A stretch of 38,936 bases of DNA from an uncultured Solimonas sp. (GTDB lineage Bacteria; Pseudomonadota; Gammaproteobacteria; Nevskiales; Nevskiaceae). The stretch covers positions 1 through 38,936 of the forward strand of contig CAMLDZ010000018.1 of the NCBI GenBank assembly GCA_946478985.1, read 5' to 3'. The position numbers and the translations under genes were made by a program. Shown piece by piece: positions 33,484 through 38,936 of the stretch. Position 1 is the stretch's first letter. Every line of letters starts with the position of its first letter. The notes under the pieces are model-generated. The model saw nothing but the letters and a program-made list of their open reading frames with translations, had not been told where the DNA came from and did not search any database.

Positions 33484-34323
33484 ATGCTGCGATTTCTGTT
33501 GCTGTGCTGTGCGCTATTGCTGGCGAACGCCGGCGCCGCAGCACCGCCCGGCCTGCTGCTGGCCAGGGTCCATCACGATGGCGATCCGATCGCGCTTGAC
33601 CGCTACTGGGTCAGCGAAAAGCTCGACGGCGTGCGCGGCTACTGGGACGGCCGGCGCTTGTGGACCCGCAACGGCGAGCCGATCGCCGCGCCCGCGTTCT
33701 TCACGCAGGGCTGGCCCGCACAGCCGCTCGACGGCGAGCTCTGGGCCGGCCGCGGCCGCTTCGACTTTGCGTCCGGCACCGTCCGCGCACAGCAGGCCGA
33801 TGCCGCGGCGTGGCGGCAGCTGCGCTTCATGGTTTTCGATGTGCCGTCAGAACCCGGCGACTTCGACGCGCGCCTGCGGCGGATGCGGACCTTGCTGATG
33901 CCGGCGCCGGCGCCGCATCTGGCGATGGTCGAGCAGTTCCGCGTCGCCACGCCGCAGGCGCTGCGCGCGCGGCTCGACGCGACCGTCGCCGCCGGTGGCG
34001 AGGGCCTGATGCTGCACCGTGGCGATTCGCACTACCACGCCGGCCGCAGCGACGATCTGCTCAAGTACAAGCCCTATGACGACGCCGAAGCCACCGTCGT
34101 CGCCCACCTGCCCGGCAAGGGCAAATACCAGGGTCTGCTCGGCGCGATCGAAGTGCAGAGCGATGATGGCCTGCGCTTCCGTCTCGGCAGCGGCCTGTCC
34201 GATGCGCAGCGACGTGATCCGCCGCCGCTCGGCAGCCGCATCACCTACGCCTACAACGGCCGTACCGTGAATGGCCTGCCGCGCTTCGCGCGCTTTCTGC
34301 GCGTGCGCGAGGCGCCGCCCTGA
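33484..34323 (+). CDS. Lig E-like ATP-dependent DNA ligase with signal peptide
   Basis: A 279-residue minimal ATP-dependent DNA ligase. An N-terminal signal peptide (MLRFLLLCCALLLANAGAAA) predicts export to the periplasm. Motif I is Lys46 in SEKLDGVRGYWDG, motif III MVFDV (116-120), motif IV EGLMLH (173-178) with catalytic Glu173, and motif V LLKYKPYDDAEA (192-203). An OB-fold follows (LLGAIEVQSDDGLRFRLGSGLSDAQR), with SRITYAYNGRT as its last strand. It has no extra domains, as in Lig E of Neisseria, Haemophilus and Vibrio. I use ATG 33484, which has GGAG six bases before it; the ATG at 33478 would leave no spacing. It lies 48 bases after astD and 57 before astB, in the middle of the ast block. 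Confidence 0.93.
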   Translation: MLRFLLLCCALLLANAGAAAPPGLLLARVHHDGDPIALDRYWVSEKLDGVRGYWDGRRLWTRNGEPIAAPAFFTQGWPAQPLDGELWAGRGRFDFASGTVRAQQADAAAWRQLRFMVFDVPSEPGDFDARLRRMRTLLMPAPAPHLAMVEQFRVATPQALRARLDATVAAGGEGLMLHRGDSHYHAGRSDDLLKYKPYDDAEATVVAHLPGKGKYQGLLGAIEVQSDDGLRFRLGSGLSDAQRRDPPPLGSRITYAYNGRTVNGLPRFARFLRVREAPP

Positions 34324-34346
34324 AACCGAGGCGGCACCCTGCGGTC

Positions 34347-34352
34347 TAGAAT
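34347..34352 (+). promoter_or_regulatory. Possible -10 element upstream of astB
   Basis: TAGAAT at 34347-34352, 28 bases before the astB start, with AAGAGAG as ribosome-binding site at about 34369-34375. No -35 was recognised. It might give astB its own transcript separate from the ligase gene. Confidence 0.28.
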
Positions 34353-34380
34353 CGGGTCACAGTCTTGTAAGAGAGTCGCG

Positions 34381-35772
34381 ATGCGCGAGCAGCTGCCGGC
34401 CGCTGCACAGCTCACCACCGTCGAAGCCAATTTCGATGGTCTGGTCGGCCCCACGCACCATTACGCCGGGCTCGCCTTCGGCAACCTCGCTTCAGCACGC
34501 AACGCCGAGCAGCCGTCGAACCCGCGCGCCGCCGTGCGCCAGGGCATCGCCAAGATGCGCGCACTGGCAGCGATGGGGCTCGCGCAGGGCGTGCTGCCGC
34601 CGCAGGAGCGCCCGCACCTGCCGACGCTGCGCGCGCTCGGCTTCGGCGGCAGCGATGCCGATGTGCTGGGCAAGGCCGCGCGGCAGGCACCGCAGCTGCT
34701 CAGCGCTGCCAGCTCGGCCTCGGCGATGTGGGCCGCCAACGCCGCCACCGTCTCGCCGAGCGCCGACTGCGCCGACGGCCGTGTGCATTTCACCCCCGCC
34801 AACCTGGTGACCCACCTGCATCGCGCCATCGAGGCGCCGCAGACGGCGCGCATCCTGCGCAGCGTGTTCGCCGACCCGCGGCATTTCGCCCATCACGCGC
34901 CGCTGCCGGCGACGCCGATGCTCGGCGACGAGGGCGCCGCCAACCACACGCGTTTCTGCAGCGACTACGGCGATACGGGTGTGGAACTGTTCGTCTATGG
35001 CCGCGATGCGCGCGATACCGGCACCGCCACGCAGCTGCCGGCGCGCCAGACACGGCTGGCCGGCGAGGCGGTGGCGCGGCTGCACGGCCTGAACCCGGCA
35101 CGCAGCTTCTTCGCCCGGCAGCACCCCGCGGCGATCGACGCCGGCGCCTTCCACAACGACGTCATCGCCGTCGGCAACCGCGAGCTGCTGCTCTATCACG
35201 AGCAGGCCTTCGCCGATGCGCCGGCGCTGCGCGCCTGGCTGTGCACGCATCTGCCCGGTCCGCGCCGGCCGGTGTTCGTCGAGATCGGCGCCGCCGAACT
35301 GACGCTGGCGCAGGCCGTCGATGCCTACCTGTTCAATTCGCAGCTGCTGACACTGGCCGACGGCAGCCAGCGGCTGATCGCCGCGCAGGAGTGCCGCGAG
35401 ATCCCGGCCGCATGGCAGGCGATCCAGCGGCTGATCGCCGATCCGCACAATCCGCTGAGCAGTGTCGAGACCTTCGACCTGCGCCAGTCGATGCGCAACG
35501 GCGGCGGCCCGGCCTGCCTGCGATTGCGCGTGGTGCTGCGCCCCGACGAGCGTCTGGCCGTCACGCCGGGCTGCTGGATCGACGCGGCGCGCGCCGCCGA
35601 GCTGGAACAGTGGGCCGACGCGCACTACCGCGACCGCCTGCTGCCATCGGAACTCGCCGACCCGCAGCTGCTGGACGAATCGCGGCGCGCCCTCGACCGT
35701 CTCAGCACGCTGCTGGGCCTTGGCAGCGTGTACGATTTCCAGCGCACCTCCTCTGTCACCCCATGCGACTGA
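34381..35772 (+). CDS. astB: AstB, N-succinylarginine dihydrolase
   Basis: A 463-residue pentein-fold enzyme, close to the roughly 447 residues of E. coli AstB. It hydrolyses N-succinylarginine to succinylornithine, CO2 and two ammonia. Family marks are [52 protein letters not shown] (an active-site His), [18 protein letters not shown] (a second His) and [14 protein letters not shown] with the nucleophile Cys379. The start has AAGAGAG upstream. Its 3' end overlaps the GNAT gene by 10 bases. Together with AstA and AstD it shows that the organism probably degrades arginine by the AST route. Confidence 0.95.
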   Translation: MREQLPAAAQLTTVEANFDGLVGPTHHYAGLAFGNLASARNAEQPSNPRAAVRQGIAKMRALAAMGLAQGVLPPQERPHLPTLRALGFGGSDADVLGKAARQAPQLLSAASSASAMWAANAATVSPSADCADGRVHFTPANLVTHLHRAIEAPQTARILRSVFADPRHFAHHAPLPATPMLGDEGAANHTRFCSDYGDTGVELFVYGRDARDTGTATQLPARQTRLAGEAVARLHGLNPARSFFARQHPAAIDAGAFHNDVIAVGNRELLLYHEQAFADAPALRAWLCTHLPGPRRPVFVEIGAAELTLAQAVDAYLFNSQLLTLADGSQRLIAAQECREIPAAWQAIQRLIADPHNPLSSVETFDLRQSMRNGGGPACLRLRVVLRPDERLAVTPGCWIDAARAAELEQWADAHYRDRLLPSELADPQLLDESRRALDRLSTLLGLGSVYDFQRTSSVTPCD

Positions 35773-36227
35773 ATCTCGATTGGCGCTGGTACGCCTGGCG
35801 CGAGCTGGACCCCGACACGCTCTACGACTTCCTGCGCCTGCGCAGCGAGGCCTTCGTCGTCGAGCAGAACTGCGTGTTCGCGGAGATGGATGGCCTCGAC
35901 CGGCAGTGCGAGCACCTCTGCGTGCGCGACGGCCAGGGCGCGCTGCTCGGCTACCTGCGCCTGGTGCCGCCGGGCGTACGCGCGGCGCAGCCTTCGCTGG
36001 GCCGCATCGTGGTCGCCGCAGCGGGGCGCGGCGAAGGCCTGGCACGCGCGATCGCCCGCGAGGGCATACGCGTCTGCCAGCAGCGCTATCCCGAGCAGGA
36101 CATCTTCATCTCCGGCCAGCAGCATCTGGAAGGCTTCTACCAATCGCTCGGTTTCGCAGTGATATCAGCGCCCTACATCGAAGATGGCATCTGGCACGTC
36201 GACCTGAGAAAGGCCTGGGCCCGGTGA
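35763..36227 (+). CDS. ElaA-like GNAT N-acetyltransferase
   Basis: A 154-residue GNAT protein. The markers [58 protein letters not shown] (acetyl-CoA pyrophosphate loop) and [33 protein letters not shown] are the ElaA pattern. It probably acetylates a small molecule; the substrate is unknown. It starts inside the last codons of astB (10-base overlap), so it is transcribed and perhaps translated with it. A link to arginine degradation is suggested only by position. Confidence 0.85.
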   Translation: MRLNLDWRWYAWRELDPDTLYDFLRLRSEAFVVEQNCVFAEMDGLDRQCEHLCVRDGQGALLGYLRLVPPGVRAAQPSLGRIVVAAAGRGEGLARAIAREGIRVCQQRYPEQDIFISGQQHLEGFYQSLGFAVISAPYIEDGIWHVDLRKAWAR

Positions 36228-36242
36228 GACGCCGCCAGCGTC

Positions 36243-36248
36243 TATACT
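36243..36248 (+). promoter_or_regulatory. Possible -10 element of gspA
   Basis: TATACT at 36243-36248, 43 bases before the gspA start, preceded by a GC-rich stretch with no clear -35. It is the only -10-like sequence in the 63-base gap. Confidence 0.3.
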
Positions 36249-36290
36249 CGCCGGCCCGCACCCGACGCCCGCTCCCGCCCCGCCGCCGAC

Positions 36291-37928
36291 ATGTATCTTG
36301 AGTTCTTCCAGCTCCGGGAGATGCCGTTTTCGATCACCCCGGATCCGGCCTATCTCTACATGTCGCCGCGCCATCAGGAGGCGCTGGGCCATCTGCTGTA
36401 CGGCACCGGCCAGTACGGCGGCTTCGTGCAGCTGACCGGCGAGGTCGGTACCGGCAAGACCACCATCGTCCGCAGCCTGCTGGAGCAGAAGCTGCCGGAG
36501 GTGGACGTCGCCATCATCCACAACCCGCGGCTGTCCGAGCAGGAGTTCGTGCAGACCATCTGCGACGAGCTGGGCGTGGCCTACCCGCGCGAACAGCTGT
36601 CGCTGAAGACGCTGATCGATGCGCTCAACGAGCATCTGCTGCGTGCGCATGCCGCCGGCCGCCGCACCGTGCTGATCATCGACGAGGCGCAGAACCTGCA
36701 GCCTTCGGTGCTGGAGCAGGTGCGCCTGCTGACCAACCTGGAAACGGCCAAGGAGAAGCTGCTGCGGATCATGCTGATCGGCCAGCCGGAATTGTCCGAA
36801 CTGCTGGCGCGACCGGACCTGCGCCAGCTGGCCAGCCGTATCACCGCGCGCTACCACCTGACCCCGCTGGGGCTGCGCGAGACGGTCGAATACATTCAGC
36901 ACCGCCTGCGCGTCGCCGGTGGCGTCGGCGAGATTTTCACGCCGGCGGCGACCGACGAGATTCACCGCTTCACCAAGGGCGTGCCGCGGCTGATCAACAT
37001 CGTCTGCGATCGCGCCCTGCTGGGCGCCTATGCGCAGAACGCCCGCCGCGTCACGCCGGAGATCGTCCGCAAGGCGGCCCGCGAGGCGATCGGCCAGATG
37101 CCGGACGTGTTCGATCCGCGCGCGCCGCACCGCTGGCGCTGGATCGAGATCGGCTGGGCGATCGCGCTGGTCCTCAGCGTCGGCCTGCTCGGCTGGAGCC
37201 TGAGCCGCGATCGTCAGATCGCACAGCAGGAAAGCCTGCCGGCCAACACGCCAGCCCCGTCCCTCGCCACGGCGCCGGTCGTCGTCGCCGACCCGCGCGC
37301 CGATCTGGCGACGATGGAACGCACCATCGAGCCGCTCGGCGAACTGATGGAACGGCTGATCCGCCGCTGGGACCGGGAGCTGGTCGTGCCGGCCGGACAG
37401 AACGTCTGCAAGGCGCTGAAAAAGTCCGGACTCGACTGCTACCGCGACCGGGGCGGCTGGGCCGATCTGGGGCAGATCAACCGCCCGGCGATCCTGACGC
37501 TGGATCTGCCCGGCGCCGGCCGCCAGTACGTGCTGCTGACCGCACTGGACACCAAGCGCGCCCACTTCAACACTGCGCTGGGTCCGGTCAGCGTCGATCT
37601 GGAAACGGTCGAGAGCGTGTGGAGCGGCGAGTTCCTGGTGCTGTGGCGCCGCGAGATCGGCGAGACCCGGATCGGCCCGCAGACCCGCGGCGCGCCGATC
37701 ACCTGGATCTGGCTGCGTCTGGCGGCGCTGGAGAAGCTGCAGGCGCCGACGCCCTTGCCGAACCGTTACGACGACGCGCTGGCAACGGCGATCAAGCAGT
37801 TCCAGCGCAACCATGGCATGAAGCCGGATGGCATTGCCGGTACCCGGACCATGCTGGCGCTCGGCGATGGCCAGCCCAATACACCGACACTGGCCGTGTC
37901 CGAACTGGCAGCGGAAGCCACCCCGTGA
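36291..37928 (+). CDS. gspA: GspA/ExeA-type ATPase with peptidoglycan-binding domain
   Basis: A 545-residue inner-membrane AAA ATPase of type II secretion. An AAA domain (about 1-270) has Walker A GEVGTGKTT (50-58) and Walker B VLIIDEAQNL (Asp131, Glu132). One membrane segment lies at about 285-302 (IGWAIALVLSVGLLGWSL). A periplasmic region follows, ending in a peptidoglycan-binding type 1 domain (ALATAIKQFQRNHGMKPDGIAGTRTMLAL). ExeA uses ATP and peptidoglycan binding, with ExeB, to help the secretin assemble through the cell wall. The next gene, gspB, overlaps by four bases. The rest of the type II system is not in the window. Confidence 0.93.
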   Translation: MYLEFFQLREMPFSITPDPAYLYMSPRHQEALGHLLYGTGQYGGFVQLTGEVGTGKTTIVRSLLEQKLPEVDVAIIHNPRLSEQEFVQTICDELGVAYPREQLSLKTLIDALNEHLLRAHAAGRRTVLIIDEAQNLQPSVLEQVRLLTNLETAKEKLLRIMLIGQPELSELLARPDLRQLASRITARYHLTPLGLRETVEYIQHRLRVAGGVGEIFTPAATDEIHRFTKGVPRLINIVCDRALLGAYAQNARRVTPEIVRKAAREAIGQMPDVFDPRAPHRWRWIEIGWAIALVLSVGLLGWSLSRDRQIAQQESLPANTPAPSLATAPVVVADPRADLATMERTIEPLGELMERLIRRWDRELVVPAGQNVCKALKKSGLDCYRDRGGWADLGQINRPAILTLDLPGAGRQYVLLTALDTKRAHFNTALGPVSVDLETVESVWSGEFLVLWRREIGETRIGPQTRGAPITWIWLRLAALEKLQAPTPLPNRYDDALATAIKQFQRNHGMKPDGIAGTRTMLALGDGQPNTPTLAVSELAAEATP

Positions 37929-38656
37929 GCTACATCCTGGAAGCGCTCAAGCGCGCCGAGCGCGAGCGTCACGTCGGCAAGACGCCCACCGTCGAGACCC
38001 TCGCGCAGGCCGCAGCGCCACCCGCGGCGCGCTGGCGGCCGGCACGCAGCCATCTGCTCGCCGCCGCCAGCCTGCTGATCGCCGCCGGCGCCGGTTTGAT
38101 CCTGTGGTTGCGCCCCGCCGTGCCGGCGCCGCGCGCCGTGCCCGCGGCACCCGCCGCGGCGACGAGCCCGGCCGCGACTGCGCCGGCACCGGCGGCGCCA
38201 GCCGCCGAGCCGGAAGCCGGCAGCACTGCGGCACTCGAGGATGCCGGCGCCGTCTCCAGCCTCGATGACTTGATGGACGGCGGCGACAGCCAGACTGAGG
38301 CGATACTCGCAGCCGCAGCGCCCGGCGAGCCCGCCGAGTTGCAGCCGCAGGACCTGACGCAGCCGGCCGCGCCGGTGGCCGAAGCGTCCGGCACGGCGGC
38401 GGCCCCGCCGGTCGCGATGCCGAACACGGCGCGTCCTTTGCGCGAGATGCCGGACGCCTATCGCGCGCGGTTTCCGGTGCAGGGCCTGGATGTCCACGTC
38501 TACGATCCCGACCCGGCGCGGCGCTGGATCATGGTCGCCGGCAAGCGCTATCGGGAGGGCCAGGTGGTCGATGGCGGTGCGCAGCTTGCGCAAATCGTCG
38601 ATAGCGGCGCGATCTTCGCTTTCGATGGCGCCCAGGTTCTGTTCCCGGTCCGCTGA
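37925..38656 (+). CDS. gspB: GspB/ExeB-like protein
   Basis: A 243-residue bitopic membrane protein. It opens with the family signature SYILEALKRAERERHVGKTP, then a single membrane helix (HLLAAASLLIAAGAGLILWL, about 43-62) and a long Pro/Ala-rich periplasmic linker (63-150). The C-terminal GspB domain has MPDAYRARFPVQGLDVHVYDPDPARRWIMVAGKRYREGQVV. The start is GTG at 37925, overlapping the gspA stop as GTGA. It works with GspA in placing the secretin (GspD) and linking it to the inner membrane. Confidence 0.92.
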   Translation: MSYILEALKRAERERHVGKTPTVETLAQAAAPPAARWRPARSHLLAAASLLIAAGAGLILWLRPAVPAPRAVPAAPAAATSPAATAPAPAAPAAEPEAGSTAALEDAGAVSSLDDLMDGGDSQTEAILAAAAPGEPAELQPQDLTQPAAPVAEASGTAAAPPVAMPNTARPLREMPDAYRARFPVQGLDVHVYDPDPARRWIMVAGKRYREGQVVDGGAQLAQIVDSGAIFAFDGAQVLFPVR

Positions 38657-38892
38657 GCTCCGCCAGCGGCAAAACACAGGTCCCAGCGCAGTCCTGCACG
38701 CCCTACCCCGACGACTCGACAAATTCACCCGCATTGTCAGGGTGAATCCGACAGGTGGTGGCTTGTCGCCGCTACACAACTATACGTAGTATTTGACTAT
38801 TCGGCTGGTTGGGCAGCCGATACCGCGCCGGGTGAGCCGTCGCCGCGCCGTCGAACCTCATTCAGGCGCATCGCACATTCAGGGAGTTCTCG

Positions 38893-38936
38893 ATGAAAGG
38901 ATTTCGACTTTGGTTGGGCGCCCTGTGTGCGCTCAC
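38893..38936 (+). CDS. Exported protein, N-terminal fragment (cut by window end)
   Basis: The first 14 codons of an open frame, MKGFRLWLGALCAL, resemble the start of a signal peptide. GGGAG (38882-38886) precedes the ATG by six bases. The 236 bases upstream (38657-38892) contain no protein-like frame; they include a short palindrome-like ACTATACGTAGT (38779-38790) and TTGACT (38793-38798), without a matching -10. Confidence 0.55.
   Translation, partial: MKGFRLWLGALCAL

Noticed and set aside
1..38936. CRISPR arrays, tRNA genes, transposases or phage genes
   Set aside because: None was seen: no regularly spaced direct repeats, no cloverleaf-like sequence and no transposase or integrase motif in any frame I examined.

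Overview
The window is about 38.9 kb of GC-rich, densely coding DNA. It looks like a chromosomal segment of a high-GC gammaproteobacterium. Signs for this are divergent lptF-lptG/pepA, rdgC, a GspA/GspB pair, arginine succinyltransferase (ast) genes, and AlkB and PepA whose catalytic residues sit one position from the E. coli numbering. The gene mix would suit the Nevskiales/Xanthomonadales, but that placement is inference. I see no rRNA, tRNA, CRISPR array, insertion sequence or prophage. Four-base ATGA/GTGA overlaps recur (at 744, 11326, 12447, 14655, 25906, 30945 and 37925), and several genes start with GTG.

Layout. 1-1.6 kb: a winged-helix protein coupled to a DMT/EamA permease (minus). 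2.0-5.9 kb: an outer-membrane operon of a TonB-dependent receptor and an OmpA-like protein with an Asp-rich calcium-type linker (minus). 6.3-9.1 kb: a large PEP-synthase/PPDK-like phosphotransferase, preceded by an unusually AT-rich upstream region with repeated ATTGTTC half-sites. 9.4-14.0 kb: a BenE-type transporter divergent from a marR-emrA-emrB efflux operon, with an 18-bp palindrome between them. 14.1-15.8 kb: an aminoglycoside-phosphotransferase-fold kinase coupled to an unknown helical protein. 16.0-17.4 kb: two Fe(II)/2-oxoglutarate dioxygenases in tandem, one of them AlkB. 17.6-22.1 kb: a GT4 glycosyltransferase, a second DHA2 efflux pump, a 93-bp intergenic palindromic repeat, a crotonase-family enzyme and RdgC.

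22.4-24.8 kb: a MHYT membrane sensor fused to a degenerate GGDEF domain, an RDD membrane protein and a lipoprotein. 24.8-28.8 kb: lptG and lptF divergent from pepA, which has a clear terminator. 28.8-36.2 kb: an amino-acid-type periplasmic binding protein divergent from an ast-like cluster. The cluster runs M20 hydrolase, astA, astD, a periplasmic-type ATP-dependent DNA ligase (Lig E-like), astB and an ElaA-like GNAT. 36.3-38.7 kb: gspA-gspB, followed by the first codons of an exported protein cut by the window end.

The most interesting parts are four. First, the ast cluster has an M20 enzyme of glutamate-carboxypeptidase type where astE would be expected, no astC in view, and a secreted DNA ligase inside the block. 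Second, the MHYT/GGDEF protein has lost sensor and catalytic signatures. Third, the PPDK-like enzyme has an AT-rich, operator-like upstream region. Fourth, the kinase/unknown-protein pair is uncharacterised. I did not find a system that I can firmly call new.
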